Positions 33,570-47,200 of a stretch of DNA of 64,000 bases are shown piece after piece. Source of the stretch: Anisus vortex (lineage: Eukaryota; Mollusca; Gastropoda; Planorbidae). Position 1 is the stretch's first letter. The number at the start of each line of letters is the position of its first letter. Location: NCBI GenBank assembly GCA_949126835.1, contig OX421506.1, positions 20,787,426-20,851,425 of the forward strand, in the 5' to 3' direction. Both the position numbers and the translations under genes were made by a program. Below the pieces are notes generated by a model that saw nothing but the letters and a program-made list of their open reading frames with translations, was not told the DNA's origin and did not search any database.

Positions 33570-35090
33570 CGGTCGACATCATCATCATCATTGCCCGTCA
33601 CCCCAGCTGGGATATGGGCCGCCAACCACAGATCTCCAGAGTCTTCTGTCCTGGGCCATTCTCTCCAATTGGGTCCAGCTGTACCCCATCTTTTCTGTGT
33701 CTGCCTCAAGGTCGCGTCGCCAGGTATTCCTTGGGCGGCCCCTTTTCCGCTCCCCTTGCGGGTTCCACTTGAATGCCTGTCTGGTGATGTTGGTTGGCGG
33801 CTTGCGCAGGGTGTGCCCTATCAATCCCCATCTTCTTCTTCTGATATCTTATTCTATAGGGTGTTGGCAGGTTCTTTGCCAGAGGTCGGTATTGTTTATG
33901 GTGTCAGGCCAGCGGATCTGGAGTATCCTTCTGGGGCAGCTGTTGATGAAGGTTTGGACTTTGCCAGTGGTAGCTTTTGTCATTCTCCAAGTTTCCGCGC
34001 CATACGACAATATTGACATTAGAGTTGAACAGTCCAATTTTTGTATCTAGGGATAGCTCTTTGGAGTTCCATATATTCTTGAGTTGGATGAAGGCGGCTC
34101 TTGCTTTGCCGATCCTTGTCATGACGTCTGCAACTGTTCCTCCTTGCTGGTCAATGATACTACCCAGGTAGGTAAGAGACTGCACCTCCTCGAGTGGGAT
34201 TCCATGCAGTGTGATTGATTCGGCACAAGCGGGGTTGATCTTCAATGTTTTGCTCTTATCTTTGTTGATGTTCAGTCAAACCTGTGCTGATATAGCTGCC
34301 ACCATGTTGGTTTTCTCTTGCATTTGTTGTTGACTGTGCGAGAATAGTGCAATGTCATCTGCAAAGTCCAAGTCTTCAAGTTGGTCCCACAAGGTTCACT
34401 GTATACCGTTTCTGCGCTCCCGAGTGGATGTTTTCATAATCCAGTCTATGACCAGTGGGAGGAGAAATGGCGACAACAGGCAATCTTGACGAACTCTGCT
34501 TCGCACCTGGAAAGTATCTGTAAGCTGTCCTCCATGTACGACTCTGCAGGACATCTCATTGTAGGAATTCCTGATAAGGTTGGTAATCTTTTGTGGGAAG
34601 CCGTATTGCCGTAGGAGCTTCCAAAAGGTCTCTCTGTCGAAGGTTTTTTCATAATCAATAAAAAGTACATACAGCGGGGAGTTCCACTCTAATGACTGAT
34701 CGACAATAATGCGAAGCGTCGCAATCTGATCAGTGCAGGATCTGTTTTGCCGGAAGCCCGCCTGCTGGTCTCTCAGTTTGGGATCAACAATGTCTCTCAT
34801 CCTATTAAACTCTTTTAAAGACCTTTCCCGGCACTGAAAGAAGTGTGATGCCCCTGCAGTTGTTGCAATTACTGAGGTCACCTTTCTCAGGGGGTTTGAT
34901 CAGGTAACCTTCCTTCCAATCTGCTAGTATGTTTTCTTCTTCCAAAATCCGCTCAAAGAGTGGGTATAGCATCTCTACTGACAAATCCACATCTGCTTAG
35001 AGCCTCTACTGGTATGTTATTTGGCCCAGTGGCTTTCCCATCTTTTATACTAGCAATGGCTCTCCTAAACTCGTTGCTGGTCGGCTTTTC
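33570..35090 (-). pseudogene. RTE-like non-LTR retrotransposon, 5'-truncated and broken
   Basis: On the minus strand the order is RGITLLSVPGKVF, DQQAGFRQNRSCTDQIATL, YVLFIDYEKTFD, RVRQDCLLSPF, then FADDIALFSHS near 34342-34374, then SLTYLGSIIDQQGG, GKARAAFIQLKNIWNSK and HTLRKPPTNITRQAFKWNP. The FADD box is intact, but a stop lies near 34275 and several frame changes split the frame. No endonuclease precedes it. The 3' end carries a short ATG-type repeat (33580-33592), as RTE elements do. Confidence 0.82.
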
Positions 35091-35539
35091 ACAACGACGC
35101 CAGCACCATAATCAGCTCAACTACGTGGTTGACAAAATACGTACGTTATAATGCCTATAGTAGTAATAAAACGCTTCTACGTTTTGACCCCAGTATATGG
35201 TTACAATGATGATGAATGGTGTGATTACATGTTCAAGTTTAATCCCTGTAATCATCGATGTAGATCTAATCATAACAAAAAGAGCTCTAAATTGTATCCT
35301 TAGCTGAATGCCCCAAAAATACATCTTATAAGATAGTGACAAATTGTAACCGGTGTGACCAGAAATTCCACGCAACATGTGTAACTACGGATAGCAATTA
35401 ATCTTGTCACAAATCATAATTATGATTAATCAATTTAATAGTCCTATAATAATAATCAATTGCATAAAGAAAATTCTTTCTAATTAAACTTTAACAAAAA
35501 CGTAAATACAATAACAAAAGACTGTTTCTATTTAAGAAT

Positions 35540-35582
35540 TATATCTTATCTTATATATTACAGACGCTCCTTCTATAAAGAA
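35540..35582 (-). mobile_element. 3' end fragment of CR1-like family
   Basis: Contains TTACAGACGCTCCTTCTATA and AAGAAG, preceded by TATCTTATCTTATA. This is the reverse complement of the 3' tail of the 43311-44677 insertion. Confidence 0.6.
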
Positions 35583-35587
35583 GCGCC

Positions 35588-35797
35588 AGAGTATTAAAGA
35601 CCCTAAAAACAAGGGCCGTAAGATCGCAATGGGACTACAACCTGCCTCTACAGGTGTACGCGTCCAAGACGGCCCTTGAGACTTTGGATCGCATCCAAAA
35701 CCATGCACTACACTTCATCTGTTTCACCTTTCGAATGTCCCCAGTGGCAGCGGCTGAGGTGATGATTAACAGCTTAGGAGAGATTGCGCCGTCATAA
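35588..35797 (+). pseudogene. Non-LTR retrotransposon RT fragment
   Basis: A 69-codon stretch reads LPLQVYASKTALETLDRIQN and HALHFICFTFRMSPVAAAEV, the conserved post-palm region of Jockey/CR1-type RTs. It ends at TAA 35795-35797, and no palm domain is adjacent. Confidence 0.6.
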
Positions 35798-36204
35798 CGA
35801 CCTATGAGCACTATAAAAGACTAGACAAAAGGCTACCAACCAGATTTCTAGAAGATACCTGAAAGGGTAGGAAGAGACTAAAGATGCAGTCCTTTATGCA
35901 TAACGCGACAAGGCTGTCATCCGTATTATTACTAAACAATGTCCACCGTTACGTATTCTCCACTAAACACTGTCCACCTTCACGTATTCTCCACTAATCA
36001 CTGTCCACCGTCACGTATTCTCCGTTTTATATCTATCTCATATTCATGGAAGTAGGTCCGTTGCATAAATGGACGAAATCAGTGTCAATTTCTTTTAAAT
36101 TCTTTCCAGTAGAAGCTACGTATATCTCTGACGTTAAGGTCGACTGTGTCATGTCTAATATTCAATTTAAATGGAAAATTTAGATTAATTTATTAAACTC
36201 TAGG

Positions 36205-36478
36205 CGCGCCAGCTTGATGGGTGACCACTGGGATTAAATACAAGTAAAGTATCCCGTCGCACCAAATTGAAGCAGCGCTTACCAGTTTCTGTGGCAATGG
36301 TATATTAGGGGAATGTGTGGCCAGCACAATGCCCAGTACCCTTTTCTGGACACCACTTAAAGTCAATCATCCATCAGACTCAGACACGGGAACAAATCCT
36401 AGCTTTTACCAGGATTCGAACCCAGGACCTCTGCTTTGCCAGCCCAACGCACTGCCTCTCGACCACCGTGCCTCTATA
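36205..36478 (-). mobile_element. tRNA-derived SINE, best copy
   Basis: On the minus strand the head begins near 36476 with an A-box-like TGGTCGAGAGGC and a perfect B box GGTTCGAATCC (about 36412-36422), spaced as in tRNA genes. The body follows: TTGTTCCCGTGTCTGAGTCT, then ATTGTGCTGGCCACACATTC and CAGAAACTGG. At least three relatives occur in the window. The tRNA head cannot be folded as a functional tRNA by eye. Confidence 0.65.
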
Positions 36479-36499
36479 GTAGCCATGATTAGTAAATGC

Positions 36500-37380
36500 C
36501 AATAAATATATTCAGTGATGTTTGGACATCTACTACTACGGGATCTAACTCCACTATAGAGTCTTTTCCAATGCTATCCAGTATTAAGTTGTGTAAAATT
36601 AGATTCAATGCAGTCGTCCTCCAACGACCAGGGGTTACGTGCTTTTACATAACCAAATCACTCCCCACCCTCCTCACTATCGACTACAACTAAATACAAA
36701 AGTGGATCAATGCACTATCAGAAACTAACATGAATCAAACTACATACAGATAACACAACACATAAGAGAAATTTTTATAAAGGCCATAGCACGAAATAAA
36801 CACATTATTTATTGACAGCTTTAATAAAAAGAAGAAATGTCTTTATTATTTGTCGCCTTCAAAAAATATATATATATATATTTATTTATTTATTATAACA
36901 TTTATATTCTATTCATAACTGGTTTTACCATCTTATAGAATTAGACCTAGTACTTCTGTGACGTGTCTTATAAACATATGGGCCTATAAGTATTTGGTTG
37001 ACTTGGTTCTCAATAACAGGTCTTATAACTTTCTTTTCGAAAAAATTTATTATCAAGTTCCTACACACACAAGTTATCCTTTTTACACAGGTTCAGTTCC
37101 CTACATTTATTTTCTATATAGACTACCCACAAAAACGCAAGCATACGCATACGCTAGGACATGCACAAAGACAAATACCATACACACCTTGTAACAATAA
37201 CAATACGTTCACTCAAGCGTTCACTAGACTTCTTGACCCAAGGGAGAAAACTGTAGAAAAACTTTGCCCCTGAACTAGTAACGCTTATCCTTCCCTTAGC
37301 TAAACTAGTAGACCTACAGTAAATGTAGACCACGGTCCTATTTCACCAGTCTACGGACAATACAAAATGAAATAAAACTG
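36500..37380. other. Intergenic AT-rich sequence before the GIMAP gene
   Basis: It contains a short (TA)n at 36868-36880. No gene is recognised. Confidence 0.35.
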
Positions 37381-37439
37381 GCACACAGTCAAAACTGTTA
37401 CCTGTTTTCAACCGGCATGAATCATTACCTGGGGTAAAG

Positions 37440-37559
37440 GGTGTAGTCAACACAAAACGTACAGCGACATGTGACACGAAATTCCTTCTTTGGACTGTGT
37501 ATCTATTTTAGAGTGTGCTGTGTCGGCCGGGATCTGGTTTTCCGTGATTTCCGTCACAG
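37440..37559 (+). other. Probable non-coding first exon of the GIMAP gene
   Basis: A good donor, CAG/GTAAAG, lies at 37559/37560, and the coding exon downstream has a strong acceptor (TCGTTTCAG, ending 38139) 16 bp before its ATG. An upstream 5' UTR exon is therefore required, and this is the best candidate. The left boundary is a guess; no TATA box is evident. Confidence 0.4.
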
Positions 37560-38139
37560 GTAAAGTGAATGTGTTTTGTTTATTTATCATTTGGTTGCTT
37601 TTTTGCTTTGAAATATAATAAAGACTTAGTTTTCATGTTATTGTATTATATTAATGGTGTAGGCTACATTGTAGGTATGGTTTAAAATAAAAGGGATTTA
37701 CTATAAGCAGTTCTAATAGATCTTCAGTTTCTCTTTTATCCTTGAAAATGTGCTAAGTATTTTTTTAATAACATTAGACTTTAGTCTATGCAAGTAAAGA
37801 GGTCAGATGAATTTATACAGAGAAAGTGAGAGATACTAAATATAGGCATATATAATTATATGTATATATATATATAGTCGTATAAATATATATATATATA
37901 TATAGGCCTATATAGCCAATTTAATATATTGTTGCCTATAGCCTATAATACCCGGAAGACCGATTTTGTAATCTTGCATTTATTTTGTATACAATATAAA
38001 CAAGAATTGCTCGCATTAAACTATAGGATTTTGGTATATATGTGACCATGCATATATATATATATATACATAGAAAGTGTATATATATATATACTGTAAC
38101 GTAAACCAACTTATTTTCCATGTGTTGTTTTCGTTTCAG

Positions 38140-38218
38140 GAAGTAAACATCCAAAATGTCGAGACACAATTCTGATCGAAAAGAACGAGAATCGACATCT
38201 AAAGATAAAGATACAAAG
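38140..38218 (+). CDS. GIMAP gene exon 2 (start codon)
   Basis: The acceptor TTTCAG ends at 38139. The ATG is at 38156 in the context CCAAAATGT. It encodes the 21-residue, highly charged N terminus MSRHNSDRKERESTSKDKD plus TK. The donor AAG/GTTATT is weak at positions +3 and +4. The first 16 bp are 5' UTR. Confidence 0.72.
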
Positions 38219-41200
38219 GTTATTCTTTTTTTTTTTCAATCTTTATACTTACACTTGTATTACTTTACAGGCGCTCCTTCTTGATGGGTTGAGTCTAGTC
38301 GCGTATTAACATTAATGTTTGAAATGAGGTTAAGGTTTTGGTTTTCCCGTGTATGTTCAGGTAACCCATCTCTAGCTCGAGAAGAAAGAGAAGGATGATA
38401 TGTTCTTGAATAAGACTAATGTTTTTATATCTACATCTTTCTGAGTATTTGCAGAGGTTGTGTTGTATTTCTAAGTTATATTGCTTAGTGTAATATTCAT
38501 CACCTGTTCTTTGGATTCCTTGTGGAACATATGGCCTCTGTCAAAGCACGCCACTCTCCAAGGTCTCTTGTCAGTGGCTTCAATTCTTCCCAGCTCTTTC
38601 CCGTTCTTTCAGCCTCATCCAATGTGCTTCGTCTCCATGTTCGCTTATTATATTTTACCATTTTTCCCCTTTCGTTTTTACGTGGTAATTGATTTAACTA
38701 TTTATTAAACATGGAAAAGTTTAGAAATGTATAATTAACTATACAGCTTTTTTTTTTCTGAGCGTGTTTTAATTTGTACATAATGTTTTCTTTCGCTGAT
38801 CGGTCCCATACAACGATGCTTATTGTAGGTTCTGTCTTTTAATTGTTACGTCCACAATCCCCTTGTGGCCAGAGCTGTGTAGATCTTGCTGATAATTCTC
38901 GTTAGTCCTAGGGGAGACTTTAATTATTAGTATTTATGTTTCAGTATTACACGAACTCTTCTTATAGTCCTGGGCACAAATTCAGTATTTGTATTCCAAC
39001 ATTTCCTTCCTTGTATATTATGGTAGTAGATAAATCTTATAGTAATGTATTCAACACAATAGGATAGTAATTTGACAAGGAAGCTTCAGTGTAACTGTTG
39101 TTGATAGTTTATTTCAGGTGGTATGTTCAATATATACAATATATCTATTATGTACAGTTAGAATAAAATAGTGCAAACACAAACGTTCTCAAACGAACAT
39201 ATTTTGAAAACTCTCCGTCTTTCAGACAAAACAAATCATTAAATACTATCCGAGTGGTGCAAGGGATAGACCCATTACCAGTAGGGGTGAAAATCATGGT
39301 ATCATTACAAAACTCATAACAAAAACGATAGGAACTTCCCCTATTAAATAATGAGTCGTTCCCAGACTCTGAGAATTTGAGATCAACACAGAATCCCAGC
39401 ATTACCTAGAACCTTTCGTTTTCCTACTAAACGTCCTAATATTGTGTGTAGTAAGAAAAGAGAGAGAGAGGAGAATAAACATTGCGTGTTCCAATTCTTG
39501 GAAAAACAATATACATGACACGCCCCCACCCAATGAAAGAAATAATGTACCATAATTACCCAAGTAATACTCAACATGGTACATTTTTCGTACTTAACAC
39601 TATCGTTTTAACAACCAACAATCAATGGAAGATTATAAGACAATTTAAGCAAACATGGCTCACTGGCACAACTAAATTATAAAAAGTGTCACTACCCAAT
39701 GGTAATTGTGATTATAACGTGATGGACAAATATTTCCCCGTTAGTATTAATATTAACTAATGTCTCAACAAGTACAAATAATTCAAAAATATTCTAGTCA
39801 TTCTTATTTTAACTATGTACAGTTGTGTGGATTTCCACCAAAATTTGCAAAAAGTCTTAATCTATTTAAACAAATATAACATTGCTCAAACTCTGTCAAT
39901 TTTCAACAGTTTACTTCTAATATACAAACCAAAAGATAAGTAATACATAACTCGAATCAAACTATAGGTTACTTCCCCTTTTCTCAAATATGAGGAGAAA
40001 ATACGCTCTAGTTACGATTACTACAGTAATCTCAATATTAAAATGTAATCCACTATTATGCGTTTTTGGCAAATTTGAAAGTTTAATATAAAAGATTGTT
40101 CAGGGTTGAATGAGTGCCCACCTTTAGGTACCTTTGTTTCCCTCCATTCCCGGATATATGGAATATATAACAACCTATATACAACATAGTGAATATCCAC
40201 TAGTTTTTCCCATTCTATTACCATGATATAACAATTTAGCAATAGATTTCCAATATTATCTATTAATTTATACCAATTAAGATTACATCTCTTTCTAAGA
40301 TAAAAATTGTACATATTATTATTTAGTTCCATTCATTAACTAAAATAAAACAAGATAATAAATCAACTAGCTCAAAGTTTTCCCACTTAATTGCATGTGA
40401 TGACAATTACTTTTATCCATCCATATCAAGTAAATACGTGCATATTATATATTTATTGCATCATGCATCAACATTTAAATGGAATTTCTTTTCCATAATC
40501 AAATGAATTTAAAATATATCAGAACATCAATATTATACATGATTATAAGAATTATTAATACTTTCAAAAGACTTGACTTCTGTATGATACAAGTATTCTA
40601 TAGGTATTACATAATCAAAATTCAAACGAATGATAGGTTATCATGACACATTCTTAATGAATAAATGAGATGATCTGAAAAAGAAGTATGGGGTTATTCA
40701 GTCAATCATGTAGCACCCGAGATAGAGTATCAGCTGTGACGTTGTCCCTACCCCTCAGGTGTTTTATGTTTAAGTCATAGGCTTGGAGGAATAAGCTCCA
40801 TCTAACAAGCCTCTGGTTTTGCTTGACCCTGGAGAGAAAAGTCAGAGGGTTGTGGTCGGTCAGTATTTCTATCGGGTACCCAGAGCTGTTTACATAGAAA
40901 TCAAACTGTTTTAACGCTAGGATCAACCCTAAAAGTTCCTTCTCACTTGTATTATAATTACGTTCATGGATATTGAATTTCTGTGAGTGGTAGCACACCG
41001 GGTGCTCCTCTCCGTGGTCATCCTGCTGAGTTAGCACCGCTCCCATCCCAGTATCGCACGCGTCTACTGCAATTTTAAAGGGTCTATCAAAACGCGGGGT
41101 CACCAAAATAGGTGCCCTGGATAATCTTAACTTCAACTCATCAAACGCCTTTTGGCACTTGTCAGACCAAACAAAGCGATTGTTCTTCTTTAGTAGGTCA

Positions 41201-44200
41201 GTTAAGGGGCAAGCTACCGTAGAAAAGTCCTGGCAAAACTTACGATAATACCCGGCCATTCCAAGGTAACTACGGAGTTGTTTCCTTGTCTGTGGCACTG
41301 GGACATTCTGAATAGCTTCTATTTTAGCATTTACTGGTTTAACCTTTCCACCACCCACTACATGTCCAAGATACTCGATAGTGGCATGTCCAAACTGACT
41401 CTTAGCCAGGTTTATTGTCAAATTGGCGTCATTCAGTCGTTCAAACAAGTGTCGTAGTTGACTGACATGTGTCTTGAAATCTGTACTATACACCACTATG
41501 TCGTCGAGGTAGGCATTACACTGGAAGATACCGCGAGTGAGGGTGTTTATAAGCCTTTGAAACGTCGCAGGGGCATTACGGAGTCCGAATGGCATGACCT
41601 TATACCTGTAAAGTCCGTCAGGTGTCACAAAGGCGGATACTTCCTGTGCCCGTGGCGTCAAAGGAATCTGAAAGTACGCGGAGAGAAGATCAATTTTTGT
41701 CACATACGTCGCATCACCTATCTTATCAATGAGGTCATCAATACGAGGAATGGGATACGAGTCAGTCTTTGTCAAATTATTTAATTTCCTAAAGTCTGTA
41801 CAAAACCGCAATGTGTTGTCGGCTTTTGGTACCAACACACAGGGTGAAGACCACTCGCTATCACATTCTTCCACTATGTCATTTTCTAACATATACTTCA
41901 CCTCTGCTCTAATATGTTCAAGTCTGATGGGGTTAACTCTATATGGATGCTGCTTAATTGGCCTGGCACCCTCAGTTAATACTACATCGTGTTCTATTAG
42001 ATGCGTCCTCCTGGGAACATCTGTAAACAGTGACTTATATTCATGTACCAGCTCAATAATCTTCTCCTTATCTTCTACCGGAAGATGTTCTAGCCTTGTA
42101 TCTAAACTCTTAAGGGCATCTGTATTATTAAGTTTACTTTCTGCAAACTTATATTCTATCCTAGATAAATCCGTCGGGACTCTAGCTAATGAAATCATGG
42201 GGACCTCCCGTGGTTTACTCTTTTCCCTGGAAACATAGGGCTTAAGTAAATTAATATGGCATACCCTCTGCTTTTGTCTCCGGTCAGGAGTCTTTATCAA
42301 ATAATTGACCTCGCCAAGCTTTGACTCTATCTCATAGGGTCCACTAAACTTTGCACTTAAAGGCTGATTTTGCAAAGGTAGAAACACAAGAACTTTGTCA
42401 CCTGGTGCAAAAGTTCTAGCTGTAGCTTTACGGTCATAGTTCTGTCTCATACGCTCCTGCATCTGTGGAAAATGAATCTTCACATGGTTAAAAGCATGAT
42501 AAAGCCTATTTTTAAATTTATCTACATATGACAAAAGTCCAATCGGTTCACTGTCCGTTAGCCAAGTTTCATGTAGAAGTTTCAACGGACCTCTGACTGA
42601 GTGTCCATACACAAGTTCGAATGGGCTAAACCCCAGGGATTCCTGAGTGGCCTCCCTTGCAGCGAACAGTACATAAGGCACACCCTTATCCCAGTCTTTC
42701 TCGTTTTCATAACAGTACTTTTTAAGCATCGATTTTAATGTCTGATGAAACCTTTCCAGAGCTCCCTGGCTCTCAGGATGATAGGCACTTGATAGCCTAT
42801 GGCTTATCCCTAATTGTTCCATGACTTGTTTGAAAATGTTCGAAGTAAAGTTAGTCCCCTGGTCGGACTGTACTGTCTTCGGTAGGCCATAACGTGTGAA
42901 GAAATTTGTCAGGGCGTCTACCACCTTCACTGTTGTTATGTTCCGCAACGGAATGGCTTCCGGGAAGCGAGTGGATGAACACATGACTGTGAGCAGGTAT
43001 TGAAAACCGGCTTTTGTTTTCGGCAACGGGCCCACGCAATCAATGAGTATATGACTGAATGGTTCGTCGAACGCTGGTATCGGCTGGAGTGGAGCGACAG
43101 GAATTCGTTGGTTAGGACGTCCTACCATTTGGCATACGTGGCAAGTCTTGCAGTATTGTTCGACATCTCTTCTCAGTCCTGGCCAGTAGAAGTAAGGGAG
43201 GATACGGTGGTGCGTTTTTCGGACTCCCATGTGACAAGCGAAAGGAAGATCATGCGCCATACGCAGTATATCTTGACGATAGCACTTAGGTATTACAATC
43301 TGGTGAATACCCCGGAAATTATAGACCTGTTTCTCTAACAAGCATAACATGTAAATTACTTGAACATATAATATATAGTAGTATAGTAAATCATCTAGAC
43401 AAACTAAATGCACTGTGCCCACACCAACATGGCTTCAGGAAAAATAGATCATGTGAGACTCAATTGATAGGCTTAATAGATGACTTGTCTAAGGGATTAG
43501 ATAATAACAACCAAATTGATGCTATATTACTAGATTTTTCAAAAGCATTTGATAAAGTTCATCATTCTAGTCTTCTTAAAAAACTTAAATACTTTGGCAT
43601 CTCTGGTCCCTTACATCAGTGGATTCAGGACTTTCTTATAGGCAGAGAACAAACAGTGATAATAAATGGCTCTAAGTCATCACCAATAACAGTAAACTCA
43701 GGAGTTCCACAAGGAACTGTTCTAGGGCCCCTACTATTTCTAATTTACATTAATGATCTGCCTAATTGCATCAACACAGGCACAAAAGTAAGATTATTTG
43801 CCGATGATTGCATAATTTATAGAATAATAAAGACAGGAAAAGATAGTGAACTTTTACAAAAAGACCTAGATGAACTACAAAAATGGGAATCAAACTGGAG
43901 TATGTCTTTTCACCCAGAAAAATGCCAACTAATAAGGGTATCCAAGAAAAAGAAACAAATAATAACAAACTACTTCATTCATGGTAAAGAACTAACTCAA
44001 ACTAGCAATGCTAAGTATCTAGGAGTAATAATAAATGATAAGTTATCTTGGAACCCTCACATTGATGAAGTAATTAAAAAATCAAACAAAACATTAGGAT
44101 TCATAAAAAGGAATTTTTACAAATGTAATAAGAATATAAAACTAAAATGCTATCTCACATTAGTTAGGCCTATACTAGAATATGCAGGATCTGTATGGGA

Positions 44201-47200
44201 CCCATCAACTAAAGAAAACATTAAAAAATTAGAACAAATTCAAAAAAGAGCTGCAAGGTTTATAACTAGTGAATATTCCCCATTGACAAGAGTAACACCA
44301 TTAGTCAAATCACTAAACCTAGAAACACTAGAGGACAGAAGGGCAAAGAGTAAAGTAGTAATAATACATAAGGCATTAAACTCTAATTTAGAAATACAAC
44401 CCAATAACAATCTGTTGCAAAGCTCAGATAAACATAGAGACAAAAACACCTTCCTTGTCCCTTATGCGAGAACAAATGCATATAAGTACTCTTTCTTCCC
44501 GAGTGGCATTCGGGCATGGAATGGGTTGCCTGAACAAACCAGGAAAACCAATAACCTAACATCATTTAAAACATTAATAAAAATGCAAGACTAGACTCGG
44601 ACCACGGATGAGCGTAGGACGCAATAATCTTCTTTATAGAAGGAGCGTCTGTAATGTATAAGATAAGATAAGATAAGATACTGTCCCACTCGTTTGTACC
44701 TGAGTTGAGCGGTTTCGACTTTCTCATCAACACTTCATCTTTCATGTAGAAACATTCCGCCATTGCATCTGCAGTCTTTTCATCAACAGCTTTCATTCTG
44801 AGTTGCATTATTACTTCGTCATTCAATTGTTCTTTCACCAATTTCTGCTTTGGTGACAAAATGTTATCGTTCTCGGTTGCATCACCAGTTGTTAGTTCAG
44901 CAAAGAACGTAGCACTTAAATCGATGTCAGGTGTTTCTGTTATCACCGTTTCATTCGCATGTGTGTCTTCAGAACAGACAAACACATCTTTCGTTGCACT
45001 ACACGGCGTAGCAGGAGTCTTTACCGACTTCTTTTCCTGCATTGCTCTTGTCAGTGCACATGTTGGGCGTTCATTGGCAGGACGTAGGTTTTTGTCCTCC
45101 GCCATCTTTGTCTCCAACACTTTAACCATGGGCTCGACAGTGACTCTGCCGCCCATAATGTCATTTCCTAATATCATGGAAACGCCTTTGACGGGTAGTG
45201 CGCGCCACACTCCCACTACGATGTTACCTGTAAAAATATCCGACTCGAGTTTTATTCTGTGCAGTGGAGCTTCCACAGCCTCCATACTAGCACCTCTCAG
45301 CACAACAGACTCACCGGTACTGGTGGCATCTGTTAACGGCACACTGCCCTCCAGGATCACGCTGACAGCAGAACCCGTGTCACGTAATATCTGTATTTTC
45401 TTCTTGCTGAGTACATCGACTTCTGTCGACACTGTCCCCTCGTAGACAAAGGGTCGAAAATCGGATAGGTCGTCCTCTTCCGGGACTTCAGGAACCATCT
45501 GTTCCTCACGGCCTTCTGAAAGCATAATAGATTGAGTACAGCTATTCTCTTTTACCTTAGATAGACTGTTCTCAAAAACCATCGACTCCACAACTATGGG
45601 CGATGCCGGCCGCATTTCTTTTGAGTTTCTTGACCCTGTGTTGCACACTACTTCTGTCTGCTTGCTATCTTTCTGCACTCTGGCACAGTGTAGAATAGCA
45701 CCTTGCTTCTTGGTAAGGAACCAACAATCTTTCTTCATGTGGCCCTCTTTCTTGCAATTGAAACATACCACCTTTGCTTTATTTACATCTGTCTGCTTCC
45801 TGAAATGAACTAAGTTACTATTATTATTTACACCACTGTTCTTATTATTGTTTTCACTTGTCTCTTTTGGTTTACTAGCCTCCTTGGGCTCTGGTTTGTG
45901 CACTTTGGGTTTGTCAGCATAATATGGCTTTATGCTGGCGTGAATTATGGCATAGTTATCTGCCAATCTAGCAGCTTCATGCACATCTTCAACCCCTCGG
46001 TCTGAGATGTGGGTTTTAATATCCACTCGAATACAATCATTGAATTCCTCAAACAATATTAGGTTCTTGAGTTTATCAAACTCACTTACATTCTGTGACC
46101 TTAGCCACTGTTCTAACATTTTCTCCTTTTGTCTCAAAAAGTCTACATGAGTTTGATCATATGCCTTCTTTCTGTCTCTAAATAGCTTTCTATATTTTTC
46201 TGGTGTCAGGGAATAACTTTTTAGCACCCTATCTTTGATTACTTCATAGTCATTTATTTCCTCGGGTGTTAAACTCAACACTACGTCCAATGCTTTTCCT
46301 TTGTTGAGAGTTGACCTTAACAATAAAGCCATCTTATCATCAGGGAACTGATAATCTACAGCTATCCTCTCAAAAAGCAAAAAGAAATCTTGAACATCTT
46401 CTTCTCTGAATATAGGCAAGTGTTGCTTCGTTGCGCTAATATCCATACCATTGCTGTCCCTACGATGGTCAGGTCTGTTCATGCGTGCCATCTCTATCCT
46501 TTCTCTGCTTTCAATCCTAATTCTTTCATTTTCCCTTTCAGTTTCTATCCTAATTCTTTCATTTTCTATCCTAATTCTTTCCAATTCCATTCTCTTCATA
46601 GCTAATTGGAATTTTAGGTTTTCACTCAACCCTTCATCTTCATCATTGTTTGATGATCTAGATGACATATTTCTTACCTCGTCTCCGTGGGCAATTACCT
46701 CGCCCCCACTGGGAGCTACATAACCTTCATTGATATCGTTCTGTCCCACTTCAACTACACTACCAGTGTTCATGGCATTCTGCCCGTTCAAACATGTCAT
46801 AATTTCTTTGGTCAAACGATTACGATTAGGTCTTGCCTGTCCTGCCTCAATCCCAAAGGACTCAGCTAATTCTTTTAGTTCAGCAAATGACATGGCATTA
46901 AGTTCCTCACTTGATATATTCGAAGCCATAGTATAGCGTTCGAAATATTTGTTATAGTAGAGTAGTATATATTGTATAATAAAATATAAAGTTCCAACTT
47001 ACGATTTGTCCAGAAATTTGCACAATATAATATTAAACACTTCGTGGAATCTTCACACTTCCCAAGGAATAAAAACGCAAACCAGTTCTCTCCTCTTTTT
47101 AAAAAGAATAGTTTCACAGTCCTGAAAACGAAACACAAATATGCCGCTCTCAGTACTACTAATGTCACAAAATATTTATAGGTCAGGAAAAAATATAACT

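Larger units (their letters stand above)
40702..46929 (-). pseudogene. gag-pol: gag-pol of copy 1, interrupted by a CR1-like element
   Basis: The same sequence as the intact frame at 49207-54063, but split by the 43311-44677 insertion after the end of the protease linker. The 5' part (44682-46929) encodes Gag, the CCHC knuckle and protease; the 3' part (40702-43310) encodes integrase, RT (YLDD) and RNase H. The insertion falls just before the integrase zinc domain, so copy 1 could not make Pol from one frame. One visible coding difference is Val in place of Glu near residue 426. Confidence 0.9.

Noticed and set aside
36400..36478. tRNA gene on the minus strand
   Set aside because: A- and B-box-like motifs are present, but the acceptor arm does not pair and the sequence continues into a repeated body. 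It is a SINE.
37440..37559. NF-kB-like site (GAAATTCC) upstream of the GIMAP gene
   Set aside because: A partial match of low information in AT-rich DNA; cannot be supported from sequence alone.
39482..39682. 66-codon plus-strand frame repeated at 47987
   Set aside because: It spans the LTR edge and lies antisense to the element; no family features. Same for the 84-codon frames inside the LTRs.
41458..42238. Plus-strand frames of 108 and 169 codons (also at 49963-50743)
   Set aside because: Antisense shadows of the gag-pol frame.
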